Assembly: GCF_026712205.1 (NCBI RefSeq)
Contig: NZ_JAPPUW010000026.1
Location: 1-60,865, forward strand
Direction: 5' to 3'
Length of the DNA stretch: 60,865 bases
Origin: Pelomonas aquatica
GTDB lineage: Bacteria > Pseudomonadota > Gammaproteobacteria > Burkholderiales > Burkholderiaceae_C
The notes below the pieces were generated by a model. The model was not told where the DNA came from and ran no database searches. It saw only the letters and a program-made list of their open reading frames with translations. This document shows positions 48,651 through 59,823 of the stretch, piece after piece. Both the position numbers and the translations under genes were made by a program. Every line of letters starts with the position of its first letter. Within the stretch, counting starts at the first letter, position 1.

Positions 48651-49742
48651 ATGACCTCGCACCGCCCGTTCAATTTCGCCCCCGGCCCCGCCACCCTGCC
48701 CGAACCCGTGCTGCGCCAGGTGGCCGCCGAGATGCTGGACTGGCAGGGCAGCGGCATGAGCGTCATGGAGATGAGCCACCGCGGCAAGGAGTTCATCTCG
48801 ATCTACGAGCGCGCCGAGGCCGATCTGCGCGAACTGCTGGCGGTGCCGGCCAATTTCCGCATCCTCTTCATGCAGGGCGGCGGCCTGGGCGAGAACGCTT
48901 TTCTGCCGCTGAACCTCAGCCGCGGCGGCAAGGTCGACGTCGTCGTCACCGGCTCCTGGTCGCGCAAGAGCGCTGCCGAGGCGCGCCGCTATGCCGACGT
49001 GCAGGTTGCCGCCGATATCGGCAGCGGCCACAGCATCCCCGGCGACTGGGCGTTGCGCGGCGACGCGGCCTATGTCCACGTCTGCACCAACGAGACCATC
49101 GACGGCATCGAGTTCCATGAGCTGCCCCGCTTGACCCACGGCGTGCCGCTGGTCATCGACTGCTCCTCCCATCTGCTGTCCCGCCCCATCGACTGGAGCC
49201 TCGTCGGCCTGGCTTTCGGCGGCGCGCAGAAGAACATCGGCCCGGCCGGCCTGACGATGGTCTTCGTCCGCGACGACCTGCTCGGCCACGCGCTGGACAT
49301 CTGCCCCTCGGCCTTCAACTACGAGACCGTGGCGGCCGCCCAATCCATGTTCAACACGCCGCCGACCTTCGCGATCTATGTCGCCGGCCTCGTGTTCCAG
49401 TGGGTCAAGGGCTTCGAATACGGCGGCCGGCAAGGCCTGGCCGCCATCGAGCAGCGCAATATCGACAAGGCTGCGCTGCTCTACGCCGCGCTCGACGCCT
49501 CCGGCCTCTACGAGAACCGGGTCGACGCCAGTTGCCGTTCGCGCATGAACGTCCCGTTCTTCCTGCGCGACGAAAAACTCAACGATGCCTTCCTCGCCGC
49601 GGCCAAGGCTGCCGGCCTGCTGCAGCTCAAGGGCCACAAGTCCGTCGGCGGCATGCGCGCGTCCATCTACAACGCCATGCCATTGGAGGGCGTCCAAGCC
49701 CTGGTCGACTTCCTGAAGGACTTCGAGGCCCGTCATGGCTGA
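48651..49742 (+). CDS. serC: Phosphoserine aminotransferase SerC, 363 aa
   Basis: PLP enzyme of serine and (where present) pyridoxine synthesis. [17 protein letters not shown] at the N-terminus, [32 protein letters not shown], the PLP lysine in [18 protein letters not shown], and [30 protein letters not shown] precedes the lysine as usual, with Cys in place of the more common Met. ATG 48651 starts 10 bases after DUF2059; the 3' end overlaps pheA by 8 bases. Confidence 0.97.
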   Translation: MTSHRPFNFAPGPATLPEPVLRQVAAEMLDWQGSGMSVMEMSHRGKEFISIYERAEADLRELLAVPANFRILFMQGGGLGENAFLPLNLSRGGKVDVVVTGSWSRKSAAEARRYADVQVAADIGSGHSIPGDWALRGDAAYVHVCTNETIDGIEFHELPRLTHGVPLVIDCSSHLLSRPIDWSLVGLAFGGAQKNIGPAGLTMVFVRDDLLGHALDICPSAFNYETVAAAQSMFNTPPTFAIYVAGLVFQWVKGFEYGGRQGLAAIEQRNIDKAALLYAALDASGLYENRVDASCRSRMNVPFFLRDEKLNDAFLAAAKAAGLLQLKGHKSVGGMRASIYNAMPLEGVQALVDFLKDFEARHG

Positions 49743-50832
49743 GCCTGTTTCCACCCCTGCCCTGCTGGCCCTGCGCGACCAGATCGACGGCCTGGACCGC
49801 CAACTGCTGGAACTGCTGAACCAGCGCGCCCGCGTGGCCGAGCAGGTCGGCGAGATCAAGCGCGCCGAGGGCACGCCTTTCTTCCGCCCCGACCGCGTGG
49901 CCCAGGTCATCGACAAGATCCGCGCCGCCAACCCCGGCCCGCTGAAGGCCGAGCATGTCGCCGCGATCTGGCGCGAGATCATGTCGGCCTGCCTGGCGCT
50001 GGAGTCGCCGCAGCGTGTGGCCGTGCTGGGCCCCGTCGGCACCTTCTGCGAGCAGGCCGCCATCGAATACTTCGGCGGCGCGGCGGACATGATCTATTGC
50101 GCCAGCTTCGACGAGGTCTTCCACGCGACGGCGTCGGGCAGCGCGCAGTTCGGCGTCGTCGGCGTCGAGAACATGACCGAGGGCGTCGTCACGCGCTCGC
50201 TGGACCTGTTCCTGCACACGCCCTGCCATGTGGTCGGCGAGGTCAGCCTGCTGATCCGCCACAACCTGATGCGCAAGGAGCCGTCCCTGCATGGCATCGA
50301 GGCCGTGCTGGCGCATCCGCAGGCCCTGGCCCAGTGCCAGAACTGGCTCAACAAGCATCTGCCGGATGTCGAGCGTCGCGCCGTGTCGAGCAATGCCGAG
50401 GGCTCGCGCCTGGCCGCCACCAACCCGGCCTGGGCGGCGCTGGGCAGCGAGCGCGCGTCGACGCTGTTCGGCCTGCACATCACGGCCCACGCCATCCAGG
50501 ACGAGGCCTACAACCGCACCCGCTTCGCCGTCATCTGCCTGCCGCAGACCATGGCCACGCCGCCCGCCACCGGACGCGACTGCACCAGCCTCGTCGTCTC
50601 CGTGCCCAACCGCCCGGGCGCGATGCACGACCTGCTCGTGCCGCTGAAGAAGCACGGCGTGTCCATGACCCGCCTGGAGTCCCGCCCGGCCCGCACCGGC
50701 CAGTGGGAGTATTACTTCTACATCGACCTCGACGGCCATCCCAGCCAGCCCCATGTCGCCGCGGCGCTGGCCGAGTTGCGCGAGCTCTGCGCCTTCTTCA
50801 AGATGCTGGGTGCCTACCCCGTCAAAAACTAG
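49735..50832 (+). CDS. pheA: Bifunctional chorismate mutase/prephenate dehydratase PheA, 365 aa
   Basis: Makes phenylpyruvate from chorismate. N-terminal AroQ-type mutase ([33 protein letters not shown]), dehydratase domain from ~100 ([46 protein letters not shown] with the TRF catalytic motif), and C-terminal ACT domain with the feedback-binding RLESRPA. Overlaps serC; 9 bases before tyrA. Confidence 0.97.
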   Translation: MAEPVSTPALLALRDQIDGLDRQLLELLNQRARVAEQVGEIKRAEGTPFFRPDRVAQVIDKIRAANPGPLKAEHVAAIWREIMSACLALESPQRVAVLGPVGTFCEQAAIEYFGGAADMIYCASFDEVFHATASGSAQFGVVGVENMTEGVVTRSLDLFLHTPCHVVGEVSLLIRHNLMRKEPSLHGIEAVLAHPQALAQCQNWLNKHLPDVERRAVSSNAEGSRLAATNPAWAALGSERASTLFGLHITAHAIQDEAYNRTRFAVICLPQTMATPPATGRDCTSLVVSVPNRPGAMHDLLVPLKKHGVSMTRLESRPARTGQWEYYFYIDLDGHPSQPHVAAALAELRELCAFFKMLGAYPVKN

Positions 50833-50841
50833 GGCCCGACG

Positions 50842-51732
50842 ATGTTCAACCAGCTTGGCGTGATCGGATGCGGCCTGATGGGCGGCAGCTTCGCGCTGGC
50901 GATGAAGCGCGCCGGCCTGGTCAAGCGCGTCATCGGCTACAGCAAGTCGCCCTCCACCACCGAGCAGGCCAAGAAGCTCGGCGTCATCGACGTGGCCGCC
51001 GAGTCCGCGCTGCTGGCCGTGTCGGGCTCGGACATCGTGCTGATCGCCGTCCCCGTGTCGGCCACCGAGATCACGCTGAAGGCCATCCGCCACCTCGTGA
51101 ACCCGGGCGTCCTCTTCATGGACGTGGGCTCGACGAAGTGCGACGTCATCGAGTCGGCCCGCCGCGCGCTGGGCGACCGCGCCGCCAGCTTCGTGCCCTG
51201 CCACCCCATCGCCGGCAAGGAATCGGGCGGCGTGCAGCACGCCGAGGCCACGCTCTACGAAGGCCGGCAGGTCATCCTGACGCCCCAGCCCTTCACCAAT
51301 CCGCAGCTGGTGCAGAAGGCCACCGACGTCTGGTCGGCCCTGGGCGCGACGGTGCTGAAGATGCGGCCCCACAACCACGACGCGGCCTTCGCCGCCGTCA
51401 GCCATCTGCCGCATCTGCTGGCCTTCGCCTTTTTCCAGGCCATCGCCGAGCAACCCGCCGCGCGAGACTACCTCAGCCTCGCCGGCCCGGGCTTTCGCGA
51501 CTTCACGCGCATCGCCGCGGGCGAGCCGGCCGTCTGGCGTGACATCTTCCTGGCCAACAAGCATGAGGTGCTGGCGCAGTCCAAGCGCTTTCGCACGATG
51601 CTGGACCAGCTCGAAGCGCTGATCGAAGCCGGCGACGCCGCGGCGCTGGAAGCCGCGCTGCGCCCCATCTCCGAAGGCCGCTCGGCCTGGAGCCTGCCCA
51701 CGATCCCTCCCGGCCGCCCTGCGGCTAAGTGA
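50842..51732 (+). CDS. tyrA: Prephenate dehydrogenase, 296 aa
   Basis: NAD(P)-dependent enzyme for tyrosine synthesis. Rossmann start [53 protein letters not shown], catalytic His in [16 protein letters not shown], and the helical dimer domain ([23 protein letters not shown]). No ACT domain. The stop overlaps the aroA-cmk ATG by one base, so translation is coupled. Confidence 0.96.
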   Translation: MFNQLGVIGCGLMGGSFALAMKRAGLVKRVIGYSKSPSTTEQAKKLGVIDVAAESALLAVSGSDIVLIAVPVSATEITLKAIRHLVNPGVLFMDVGSTKCDVIESARRALGDRAASFVPCHPIAGKESGGVQHAEATLYEGRQVILTPQPFTNPQLVQKATDVWSALGATVLKMRPHNHDAAFAAVSHLPHLLAFAFFQAIAEQPAARDYLSLAGPGFRDFTRIAAGEPAVWRDIFLANKHEVLAQSKRFRTMLDQLEALIEAGDAAALEAALRPISEGRSAWSLPTIPPGRPAAK

Positions 51733-53732
51733 TGTTCAAGATCCCCTTCCTCGACCTGCCGCCGCTGCGCGGCGCCGCGGGCACGGTGCGCCTGCCCGGC
51801 TCCAAGAGCATTTCCAACCGCGTGCTGCTGCTGGCGGCGCTGAGCGAGGGCAAGACCGTCGTGCGCGACCTGCTGGCGTCGGACGACACCGCCGTCATGC
51901 TGGAGTCGCTGCGCACGCTGGGCTGCGGCGTGTGGCGCGAAGGCGATGCGGTCGTCATCGACGGCCTGGGTAGCCGCCTGCGCGCCAAGCAGGCCAAGCT
52001 CTTCCTGGGCAACGCCGGCACGGCCATGCGCCCGCTGACGGCCGCGCTGGCGGTGCTGGCCGCCACGCAGGGCGGCGACTTCGAGGTCTCCGGCGTACCG
52101 CGCATGCACGAGCGGCCCATCGGCGACCTGGTCGACGCGCTGCGGGCCTTGGGCTGCACCATCGACGACCTCGGCAACCCCGGCTACCCGCCGCTGCGCC
52201 TGCGCGGCCCGTCCGCGCTCGCGCTGGACACGCCGGTGCGCCTGCGCGGCGACGTGTCCAGCCAGTTCCTGACCGCGCTGCTGCTGGCCCTGCCCCTGGT
52301 CGCCGAGCAGGACGTGCGCATCGAGGTCATCGGCGAGCTGATCTCCAAGCCCTACATCGAGATCACGCTGGCGCTGCTGGCGCGCTTCGGCATCGCGGTG
52401 AAACGCGAGGGCTGGGAGGCCTTCGTCATCCCGGCCGGCAGCCGCTACGTCTCGCCGGGCGAGGTCTTCGTCGAGGGCGATGCGTCCTCGGCCTCCTATT
52501 TCGTCGCGCTGGGCGCCATCGCGGCGACGGAGGCGCCGCTGCGCATCGAAGGCGTCGGCAGCGAGTCCCTGCAGGGCGACGTGCGCTTCATCGAGGCCGC
52601 GGCGGCCATGGGCGCCGAGGTCCAGGCCGGCCCGAACTGGCTGGAAGTCCGTCGCGGCGCCTGGCCTCTGCGCGGCCTGACGCTGGACTGCAACCACATT
52701 CCCGACGCGGCGATGACGCTGGCCGTCATGGCGCTGTACGCCGACGGCCCGACCACGCTGACCAACATCGCCAGTTGGCGCGTCAAGGAGACCGACCGCA
52801 TCGCCGCGATGGCCACCGAGCTGCGCAAGCTCGGAGCAGCGGTCGACGAAGGCCCGGACTGGATCCGCGTGCAGCCGCTGCAGGACTGGAAGCCCGCGTC
52901 CATCCGCACCTACGACGACCATCGCGTCGCGATGTGCTTCTCGCTGGCGGCCTTCAACGGCCTCGTCACGGAGCAGGCCGTGCCGGTGCGCATCCTCGAT
53001 CCGCACTGCGTCGCCAAGACCTTCCCCGACTACTTCGAGACGCTGTTCGGCGTTGTCGCAGCCAACGCCGCCGACATCCCCGTCATCACGATCGACGGCC
53101 CGACCGCCTCCGGCAAGGGCACGCTGGCCGACGAGGTCGCCAAGGCCCTGGGCTTCGGCGTGCTGGACTCGGGCGCGCTGTACCGCGTGACCGGCCTCGC
53201 CGCCCGCCGTGCCGGCCTGGACCTGGACGACGGCGTCGCCGTCGCGGCCATCGTGCCCTCGCTGAAGCTGCGTTTCAGCAACGGCAATGTCTTCATCGGC
53301 GCTGAGGACGTGAGCGCCCGGCTGCGCGCCGAGGCCACCGGCCTGCTGGCCTCCCAGGTGGCCGTGCACCCGCAGGTGCGGACCGCGCTGCAGCAGCTGC
53401 AGCTGGACTTCCGCCGCCTGCCCGGCCTCGTCGCCGACGGCCGCGACATGGGCACCGCGCTGTTCCCCGACGCGGCGCTCAAGGTCTTCCTGACCGCCAG
53501 CGCCGCCACGCGCGCCGAGCGCCGGTATAAGCAATTGATTTCCAAAGGGATTTCCGCTAATATCGAAGGCTTGCGCGAAGATCTTGAGGCGCGGGACGAG
53601 AGGGACAAGAACCGCTCGGCCTCGCCACTTGAGCCCGCGCAAGACGCGCTGCTGCTGGACAACTCGGCGCTGGGTATCGAGGAATCGGTCACCCAGGTGT
53701 TGGGCTGGTGGCAACAGCGCCGGCCGTTCTGA
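51732..53732 (+). CDS. aroA: Fused EPSP synthase (AroA) and cytidylate kinase (Cmk), 666 aa
   Basis: Residues 1-~440 are 3-phosphoshikimate 1-carboxyvinyltransferase: [78 protein letters not shown]. Residues ~448-666 are cytidylate kinase: [34 protein letters not shown] (P-loop), [28 protein letters not shown]. The join ([18 protein letters not shown]) is a clean linker without a stop. The same fusion is annotated in several Comamonadaceae relatives. GTG 51729 is one codon upstream. In other bacteria these genes are separate but adjacent, ahead of rpsA, as here. Confidence 0.96.
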   Translation: MFKIPFLDLPPLRGAAGTVRLPGSKSISNRVLLLAALSEGKTVVRDLLASDDTAVMLESLRTLGCGVWREGDAVVIDGLGSRLRAKQAKLFLGNAGTAMRPLTAALAVLAATQGGDFEVSGVPRMHERPIGDLVDALRALGCTIDDLGNPGYPPLRLRGPSALALDTPVRLRGDVSSQFLTALLLALPLVAEQDVRIEVIGELISKPYIEITLALLARFGIAVKREGWEAFVIPAGSRYVSPGEVFVEGDASSASYFVALGAIAATEAPLRIEGVGSESLQGDVRFIEAAAAMGAEVQAGPNWLEVRRGAWPLRGLTLDCNHIPDAAMTLAVMALYADGPTTLTNIASWRVKETDRIAAMATELRKLGAAVDEGPDWIRVQPLQDWKPASIRTYDDHRVAMCFSLAAFNGLVTEQAVPVRILDPHCVAKTFPDYFETLFGVVAANAADIPVITIDGPTASGKGTLADEVAKALGFGVLDSGALYRVTGLAARRAGLDLDDGVAVAAIVPSLKLRFSNGNVFIGAEDVSARLRAEATGLLASQVAVHPQVRTALQQLQLDFRRLPGLVADGRDMGTALFPDAALKVFLTASAATRAERRYKQLISKGISANIEGLREDLEARDERDKNRSASPLEPAQDALLLDNSALGIEESVTQVLGWWQQRRPF

Positions 53733-53920
53733 CGCCCGTATTCCCCGGGTTTCAGGCGGCCCAGGCCTGAGAAGCCACGGCCCGCCAGGTCTCCCTCCGA
53801 GCGCCAGCTCGTGATGCCAGGAGGAACGCAAGTTCCTCGCGGCCGGCGATGTCAACAACTCAACCCGCAGCTCGTCTGCACGCCGCGCCGGGGCTCCCTG
53901 GCGCATCAGGATCAATCAAC

Positions 53921-55633
53921 ATGTCCCAAACCCAAACCGCCGCTTCCGGCATGGAATCCTTCGCCGCCATGTTCGAGGAGTCGCTGCAGCGCTCCGACAT
54001 GCGCGCCGGTGAAGTGATCTCGGCCGAAGTCGTTCGCGTCGAGCACAACTTCGTCGTCGTCAACGCCGGCCTGAAGTCCGAGGCCTATGTGCCCATCGAC
54101 GAGTTCAAGAACGACCAGGGCGAACTGGAAGTCCAGGTCGGCGACTTCGTCTCCGTCGCCATCGACGCCATCGAAAACGGCTACGGCGACACCATCCTGT
54201 CGCGCGACAAGGCCAAGCGCCTGGCCTCGTGGCTGAGCCTGGAAACGGCCCTGGAGTCCGGCGACTTCGTGACCGGCACCGTCTCCGGCAAGGTCAAGGG
54301 CGGCCTGACCGTCCTGGTCAACGGCATCCGCGCCTTCCTGCCCGGCTCGCTACTGGACACCCGCCCGGTGAAGGACATGAGCCCGTTCGAGGGCAAGACC
54401 ATGGAATTCAAGGTCATCAAGCTCGACCGCAAGCGCAACAACGTTGTGCTGTCGCGTCGCGCCGTGGTGGAAGCCTCCATGGGTGAAGAGCGCGCCAAGC
54501 TGCTGGAAACGCTGTCGGAAGGCGCGATCGTCCAGGGCGTGGTCAAGAACATTACCGAGTACGGCGCCTTCGTCGACCTCGGCGGCATCGACGGCCTGCT
54601 GCACATCACCGACATGGCCTGGCGCCGTGTCCGTCACCCGAGCGAAGTGGTGACGGTCGGCCAGGAACTGACGGCCAAGGTCCTGAAGTTCGACGCCGAG
54701 AAGAACCGCGTCTCCCTGGGCATCAAGCAGCTGGGCGACGACCCGTGGTTCGGCGTGGCCCGCCGCTACCCGACCGGCACCCGCCTGTTCGGCAAGGTCA
54801 CCAACATCGCCGACTACGGCGCCTTCGTCGAGATCGAGCCGGGCATCGAAGGCCTGGTGCACGTCTCCGAGATGGACTGGACCAACAAGAACATCGCTCC
54901 CAGTAAGCTGGTCTCGCTGGGCGACGAAGTCGAAGTCATGGTCCTGGAAATCGACGAAGACAAGCGCCGCATCAGCCTGGGCATGAAGCAGTGCAAGGCC
55001 AACCCGTGGGAAGAGTTCGCCGAGAACGTCAAGCGCGGTGACAAGGTCAAGGGTCCGGTCAAGTCCATCACCGACTTCGGCGTGTTCGTGGGCCTGGCCC
55101 AGGGCATCGACGGCCTGGTGCACCTGTCCGACCTGTCCTGGGACGAGTCCGGCGAAACCGCCGTGCGCAACTTCAAGAAGGGCCAGGAAGTCGAGGCCGT
55201 CGTGCTGGCCGTGGACGTCGAGCGCGAGCGCATCTCGCTGGGCATCAAGCAGCTGGACAGCGACCCGTTCACCGCCTACACCACGATCAACGACCGTGGC
55301 GCCTCGGTGACCGGCAAGGTCAAGACCGTCGACCCGCGCGGCGCTGAAGTCGAGCTGGCCGATGGCGTGATGGCCTATCTGCGCGCTTCGGAAATCTCCC
55401 GCGACCGCGTGGAAGACGCCCGCAACGTGCTGAAGGAAGGCGACGAAGTCACCGCCGTCATCGTCAACATCGACCGCAAGACCCGCAACATCCAGCTGTC
55501 GATCAAGGCCAAGGACAACGCCGACCAGCAGGAAGCCATGCAGCGCATCAGCCAGTCAAACGAGCGCGAGAACGCCGGCACGACCAGCCTGGGCGCCCTG
55601 CTGCGCGCCAAGCTGGACAACCAGGGCAACTAA
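53921..55633 (+). CDS. rpsA: 30S ribosomal protein S1, 570 aa
   Basis: Six S1/OB domains follow in tandem, the RNA-binding ones marked by [81 protein letters not shown] and a final degenerate repeat. S1 brings mRNAs to the ribosome and is autoregulated through its leader. Start ATG 53921 is favoured by AATCAATCAAC, although no strong SD exists, as is usual for rpsA. The 188-base leader contains a T/G-rich region and could fold; no motif is identified. Confidence 0.98.
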   Translation: MSQTQTAASGMESFAAMFEESLQRSDMRAGEVISAEVVRVEHNFVVVNAGLKSEAYVPIDEFKNDQGELEVQVGDFVSVAIDAIENGYGDTILSRDKAKRLASWLSLETALESGDFVTGTVSGKVKGGLTVLVNGIRAFLPGSLLDTRPVKDMSPFEGKTMEFKVIKLDRKRNNVVLSRRAVVEASMGEERAKLLETLSEGAIVQGVVKNITEYGAFVDLGGIDGLLHITDMAWRRVRHPSEVVTVGQELTAKVLKFDAEKNRVSLGIKQLGDDPWFGVARRYPTGTRLFGKVTNIADYGAFVEIEPGIEGLVHVSEMDWTNKNIAPSKLVSLGDEVEVMVLEIDEDKRRISLGMKQCKANPWEEFAENVKRGDKVKGPVKSITDFGVFVGLAQGIDGLVHLSDLSWDESGETAVRNFKKGQEVEAVVLAVDVERERISLGIKQLDSDPFTAYTTINDRGASVTGKVKTVDPRGAEVELADGVMAYLRASEISRDRVEDARNVLKEGDEVTAVIVNIDRKTRNIQLSIKAKDNADQQEAMQRISQSNERENAGTTSLGALLRAKLDNQGN

Positions 55634-55648
55634 GTCCTCGGTTGACTG

Positions 55649-55711
55649 CCCGGCCTCTGTGGAGGCCGGGTATGCTCCCCACAGGCTCGCCGGCCTCGCC
55701 AGCGGGCCTGT
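55649..55711 (+). terminator. Two hairpins after rpsA
   Basis: First, CCCGGCCTC (55649-55657) and GAGGCCGGG (55662-55670). Second, ACAGGCTCGC (55681-55690) and GCGGGCCTGT (55702-55711) with one G-T pair, followed by TT. Either may stop rpsA transcription before ihfB; the second is the better terminator. Confidence 0.6.
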
Positions 55712-55740
55712 TTCAATTCTGATTCCTGCAAAGCCACGCC

Positions 55741-56034
55741 ATGACCCGCTCCGACCTCGTCGCCGTGCTCGCCGAACGCTTTGGCCAATTGACCCAGCGC
55801 GACACCGAGTTCGCGGTCAAGACCATCCTCGACGCGATGAGCGACGCGCTGGCGCGCGGCCACCGCATCGAGATCCGTGGCTTCGGCAGCTTCTCCATCA
55901 GCCGCCGCCCGCCCCGCGTGGGCCGCAACCCGCGCAGCGGCGAGCAGGTCATGATCCCCGAGAAGCTCGCCCCGCACTTCAAGCCCGGCAAGGCGCTGCG
56001 CGAGGCCGTCGACGAGCATCTGCCCGTGGAATGA
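55741..56034 (+). CDS. ihfB: Integration host factor subunit beta, 97 aa
   Basis: DNA-bending protein of the HU/IHF family. [33 protein letters not shown] (helical body), then [47 protein letters not shown] with the DNA-intercalating Pro in RNPRSGE. Size fits IHF-beta. The rpsA-ihfB-lapA-lapB order is conserved in proteobacteria. Confidence 0.96.
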   Translation: MTRSDLVAVLAERFGQLTQRDTEFAVKTILDAMSDALARGHRIEIRGFGSFSISRRPPRVGRNPRSGEQVMIPEKLAPHFKPGKALREAVDEHLPVE

Positions 56035-56189
56035 TGCCCCTCGTCCAAGGACTACATTGGCCGGTCCCCCGCGGGGACGGCGATGCTTGCCGGATTGACC
56101 GGCAAGCACATCGCCACGGCGGGCCGGCTTGGGAGCGGCCCAGCGCTCGGCCCGAAAACCAGAGCGGCCTCTGAGCCAAAATCCTGGAC

Positions 56190-56489
56190 ATGCGCACCCT
56201 CGTCTGGCTCCTGCGGGCCCTGCTCTTCTTCACGCTGTTCGCCTTTGCGCTGAACAACAGCCACGAAGCGGTCGTGCGCTGGTTCTTCGGCCACGAGTGG
56301 CACGCGCCCCAGGTCATCATCGTGCTGCTGGCCTTCGGCCTCGGCGCAGCCTTCGGCGTGCTGGCCATGGTGCCGGCCTGGTGGCGCCACCGCCGCGCCG
56401 CCCAGCGCATCGAGCCCCTGCCCACCGCTCCCACACCCGCGCCCGAGGCGCCTGCCGTTCCCTACGCCGCCCACCAAGATGGAGTTTGA
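56190..56489 (+). CDS. lapA: LapA (DUF1049) inner membrane protein, 99 aa
   Basis: Two membrane helices (LVWLLRALLFFTLFAFALNN; APQVIIVLLAFGLGAAFGVLAMVPAWW) and a Pro/Ala-rich cytoplasmic tail. LapA partners with LapB in controlling LpxC degradation and thus LPS level. The 3' end overlaps lapB by 11 bases. Confidence 0.9.
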   Translation: MRTLVWLLRALLFFTLFAFALNNSHEAVVRWFFGHEWHAPQVIIVLLAFGLGAAFGVLAMVPAWWRHRRAAQRIEPLPTAPTPAPEAPAVPYAAHQDGV

Positions 56490-57624
56490 TCCGCGCTGGC
56501 TGCTCTTCGTCCTGCCCGTCGTCTTCGTCCTAGGCTGGCTGGCCTCCAAACTCGATTCGCGGCAGTGGAAGCTCGAACAGCGCGAGTCGCCCAAGGCCTA
56601 CTTCAAGGGCCTGAACCTGCTGCTGAACGAGCAGCAGGACAAGGCCATCGACGCCTTCATTGAAGCCGTCCAGAACGACCCCGACACCTCCGAGCTGCAT
56701 TTCGCCCTCGGCAGCCTGTTCCGCCGCCGCGGCGAGACCGAGCGTGCCGTGCGCGTGCACGAACATCTGCTGCGCCGCGGCGATCTGCCCAAGGCCGACC
56801 GCGACCGCGCCCAGCACGAGCTGGCCCAGGACTTCTTCAAGGCCGGCCTGTTCGACCGCGCCGAGGCCGCCTATGCCGAGCTGCGCGGCACCGCCTTCGA
56901 GCGCGAGGCGCGGCTGGCCCTGCTGTCGCTTTACGAGCGCTCGCGCGACTGGGCCAAGGCCGCCGAGGTCGCCGCCGAGCTGGAGGCCGCCGGCACCGGC
57001 TCCTTCTCCGGCCGCATCGCGCATTACCTGTGCGAGCAGGCCCTCGTCGCGCAGTCCCAGGGCCATGCCGACCTCGCCCAGGAACTGCTCGGCCAGGCCC
57101 AGCGCCGCGCCCCCGAGGCCGCGCGCGCTTACGTGCTGCAAGGCCAGATGCTGCTGAAGGCCGGCCGGCCCGACGCCGCATTGGAAGCCTTCACGAAGCT
57201 GCTCGCCGCCAACCCGCCGGCCTTCAACCTCGTCGCCGCCGACTGCGCCGCCGCGGCCAAGGCCCTGGGCCAGCCCGAGCGCGCCATCGCGCTGCTGGAC
57301 GAGCAATACCGGCGCAGCCCCGGCATGCAGCTGCTGCGCGCGCTGGCCAGCCTGCAACCCGGCCCGCAGCGTGAACGTCTTGCCGCCCACCTGCACGAGC
57401 AGCCGGTGCTGTCGGCCGCGACCGACCTGCTCAAGCTGAACGCACCGGCCCTGCCCGCCGACGAGGCCGCCCCCATGATCCAGGCGCTGGAGAAGGCCGC
57501 CAAGCCGCTGCAGCGCTACCGCTGCGCCGCCTGCGGCTTCGAGGCCGCCCACTATTTCTGGCAATGCCCCGGTTGCCTGAACTGGGACAGCTACCCGCCA
57601 CAACCCGTCGAGGAACTCAGCTGA
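56479..57624 (+). CDS. lapB: LapB lipopolysaccharide assembly protein (TPR), 381 aa
   Basis: An N-terminal membrane anchor (WLLFVLPVVFVLGWLASKLD), then TPR repeats from ~35 to ~330 (YFKGLNLLLNEQQDKAIDAFIEAVQNDP is the first), and a C-terminal rubredoxin-like metal site YRCAACGF ... WQCPGCLNWDSY. LapB delivers LpxC to FtsH. Ends overlapping the next gene by one base. Confidence 0.95.
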   Translation: MEFDPRWLLFVLPVVFVLGWLASKLDSRQWKLEQRESPKAYFKGLNLLLNEQQDKAIDAFIEAVQNDPDTSELHFALGSLFRRRGETERAVRVHEHLLRRGDLPKADRDRAQHELAQDFFKAGLFDRAEAAYAELRGTAFEREARLALLSLYERSRDWAKAAEVAAELEAAGTGSFSGRIAHYLCEQALVAQSQGHADLAQELLGQAQRRAPEAARAYVLQGQMLLKAGRPDAALEAFTKLLAANPPAFNLVAADCAAAAKALGQPERAIALLDEQYRRSPGMQLLRALASLQPGPQRERLAAHLHEQPVLSAATDLLKLNAPALPADEAAPMIQALEKAAKPLQRYRCAACGFEAAHYFWQCPGCLNWDSYPPQPVEELS

Positions 57625-58370
57625 TGAGCGCCACCATGGCCTCCGAAGACCGCTTCGTCATCTGCATGAAGTGGGGCAGCAAATACGGCCCCGAATACGT
57701 CAACCGCCTCTATGGCATGACGGCCCGCCACCTGCGCGGGCCCTTCCGTTTCGTCTGCTTCACCGACGACACCCAGGGCATCCGCCCCGAGGTCGAATGC
57801 CTGCCCCTGCCCGAGACGCACGCGGCCCAAGGCAAGCGTGACGGTGGCTGGAAAAAGCTCGGCACCTACCAGGCCGACCTGTTCGGGCTGAAGGGCACCG
57901 CGCTCTTCCTGGACCTGGACGTCGTCATCGTCGGCGACATGACCGAGTTCTTCGAGCACCCCGGCGAGTTCCTCATCATCAAGGACTGGAAGCGCCCCTG
58001 GCGCGTGACCGGCAACTCCTCGGTCTACCGCTTCCGCATCGGCGACCATGCCGACGTGCTGGCGCACTTCATCGCCCACCAGGACGAGGTGCGCGCCAAA
58101 TACCGCAACGAGCAGGAATACCTCAGCCACTTCCTGGCCGACCAGGGCAAGCTCGGCTACTGGCCCAAGGACTGGTGCGCCAGCTACAAATACCACTGCC
58201 TGCCGCTATGGCCGGCGAGCTTCTGGCGCGATCCTTTCATCCCGGCGGGCGCCCGCGTGCTGGTCTTCCACGGCGTGATGAACCCGCCGGACGCGCTGGT
58301 CGGCCGCTCCGAAGGCAACTGGCGCCACGCCCGGCCCGCGAAATGGATCGCCGATCACTGGCGCGAATGA
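57624..58370 (+). CDS. Glycosyltransferase-like protein (GT8-like DxD), 248 aa
   Basis: FVICMKWGSKYGPEYVNRLYGM, FVCFTDDTQGI, and the metal-binding FLDLDVVIVGDMTEFF (DLD) are characteristic of GT-A fold enzymes in the glycosyltransferase 8/related group. Also KDWKRPWRVTGNSSVYRF, and a C-terminal VLVFHGVMNPPDAL. It is soluble, without a membrane anchor. Position between lapB and heptose genes suggests transfer of a sugar to the LPS core, donor unknown. Overlaps the neighbours at both ends. Confidence 0.8.
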   Translation: MSATMASEDRFVICMKWGSKYGPEYVNRLYGMTARHLRGPFRFVCFTDDTQGIRPEVECLPLPETHAAQGKRDGGWKKLGTYQADLFGLKGTALFLDLDVVIVGDMTEFFEHPGEFLIIKDWKRPWRVTGNSSVYRFRIGDHADVLAHFIAHQDEVRAKYRNEQEYLSHFLADQGKLGYWPKDWCASYKYHCLPLWPASFWRDPFIPAGARVLVFHGVMNPPDALVGRSEGNWRHARPAKWIADHWRE

Positions 58371-59236
58371 GCATGAACGACCGCATCGTCAGCGTCGACA
58401 GCCGCGACTGGGCCAGGCCCATCGCCGGCCTGGTGCCCGAGCTGGAAGCCGGCAAGGTGCTGTTCTTCCCCGAGCTGCGCTTCGAGCTGACGCCCGACGA
58501 GGCGCGGCTGCTGCGCGCCGACGTGCGCGAAGAGAAGTCGCGCAACATCAGCCTGCGCAACGACGGCGTGCTCGCCGGTGCGGCCGTGCAGGGCGACGAG
58601 AAGGCCCGCCTGGCCGCGATGATCGGACGCTTCCGCACCCAGGCCTGCGCCCTCATCGACGCCATCGCGCCGGCCTACAAGCCCGCGCTGCGCCTGGCGC
58701 CCACCAGCTACCGCCCGACCCAGGTCGAGTCGCGCGTGCAGTCCTGGCGCGCGGACGACCGCCGCCTGCATGTCGACGCCTTCCCGTCGCGGCCCAACCG
58801 CGGCGAGCGCATCCTGCGCGTGTTCACCAACCTCAACCCCGACGGCGAGCCGCGCGTCTGGCGCGTCGGCGAGGCCTTCGAGGGCATCGCCCGCCGCTTC
58901 GTGCCGCGCGCCAGGCCCTATTCCGCCTGGCAGGCCCGGGCCCTCAAGGCCCTGCACGTCACCAAGTCGCTGCGCACCGAGTACGACCACCTGATGCTGC
59001 AGCTGCACGACGGCATGAAGGGCGACCTCGACTACCAGCGCGACTGCCCCCAGGTCACGATGCCCTTCCCGCCCGGCTCGACCTGGGTCTGCTACTCCGA
59101 CCAGACCGCCCACGCCGTCATGTCCGGGCAGTTCATGATGGAGCAGACCCTGCACCTCGCGGCCGAGGCCCAGGTCAACCCGGCCGCCAGCCCGCTGGGC
59201 ATCCTGCGCCGCGTCACGGGCCGGCCGCTGCTCTAA
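58367..59236 (+). CDS. Kdo hydroxylase family protein (Fe(II)/2-oxoglutarate dioxygenase), 289 aa
   Basis: Resembles the Burkholderia/Yersinia KdoO family that hydroxylates the 3-position of Kdo on LPS. Likely iron ligands are His and Asp in RRLHVDAFPSRPNRGERILRVFTNLNP and His in SDQTAHAVMSGQFMMEQT; KSRNISLRNDG and RPTQVESRVQSWRADDRRLH are shared family strings as I recall them. ATG 58367 overlaps the glycosyltransferase stop; ATG 58373 is a second possibility. Placed in the LPS group, it would act on the Kdo added by WaaA. Confidence 0.82.
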   Translation: MSMNDRIVSVDSRDWARPIAGLVPELEAGKVLFFPELRFELTPDEARLLRADVREEKSRNISLRNDGVLAGAAVQGDEKARLAAMIGRFRTQACALIDAIAPAYKPALRLAPTSYRPTQVESRVQSWRADDRRLHVDAFPSRPNRGERILRVFTNLNPDGEPRVWRVGEAFEGIARRFVPRARPYSAWQARALKALHVTKSLRTEYDHLMLQLHDGMKGDLDYQRDCPQVTMPFPPGSTWVCYSDQTAHAVMSGQFMMEQTLHLAAEAQVNPAASPLGILRRVTGRPLL

Positions 59237-59253
59237 CCCATTCATTGCACGCC

Positions 59254-59823
59254 ATGAGCTCCCTGTTCCTGCGCAATCTCGACGAACACCTGCAACTGAT
59301 GACCGCGCTGCGCACGCTCGAGCCTCAGGTGCAGGCCGCCGGCCAGCGCCTCGCCGCCGTGCTGAGCGGCGGCGGCAAGCTGATGTTCTGCGGCAATGGC
59401 GGCTCGGCGGCGGACAGCCAGCACCTCGCCTCAGAGCTGACCGGCCGCTTCATCAAGGACCGCCGGCCGCTGGCCGGGCTGGCGCTGAGCACCGACAGCT
59501 CGGCGCTGAGCTGCATCGGCAACGACTATTCCTTCGACGACGTCTTCGCCCGCCAGCTCGAAGGCCTGGGCCGCGCGGGCGACGGCCTGGTCGCGATCTC
59601 CACCTCGGGCAACTCGCGCAACGTCATCCGCGCCGTCGAGGCCGCCGGGCGGCTGGGCATCTTCACGCTGGGCCTGCTGGGCCGCGATGGCGGCCAGCTC
59701 CTCGGCCTGTGCGACCTCGGCCTCGTCGTGCCGCACAGCGTCACGGCGCGCATCCAGGAGGCGCACATCCTGATCGGCCACACCCTGTGCGGGCTGATCG
59801 AGGCTGAGATGGGGCTGGCCTGA
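59254..59823 (+). CDS. gmhA: Sedoheptulose-7-phosphate isomerase GmhA, 189 aa
   Basis: First step to ADP-heptose for the LPS core. SIS-domain motifs MFCGNGGSAADSQHLASELTGRF, ALSTDSSALSCIGNDYSFDDVF, AISTSGNSRNVIRAVEAA, and a C-terminal HILIGHTLCGLIE. TTG 59245 would add three residues, but ATG 59254 is preferred. Overlaps rfaE1 by one base (TGATG). Confidence 0.93.
   Translation: MSSLFLRNLDEHLQLMTALRTLEPQVQAAGQRLAAVLSGGGKLMFCGNGGSAADSQHLASELTGRFIKDRRPLAGLALSTDSSALSCIGNDYSFDDVFARQLEGLGRAGDGLVAISTSGNSRNVIRAVEAAGRLGIFTLGLLGRDGGQLLGLCDLGLVVPHSVTARIQEAHILIGHTLCGLIEAEMGLA

Noticed and set aside
51732-53732. aroA-cmk fusion as a novel event
   Set aside because: The same bifunctional arrangement is already annotated in related Burkholderiales, so it is reported only as a feature.
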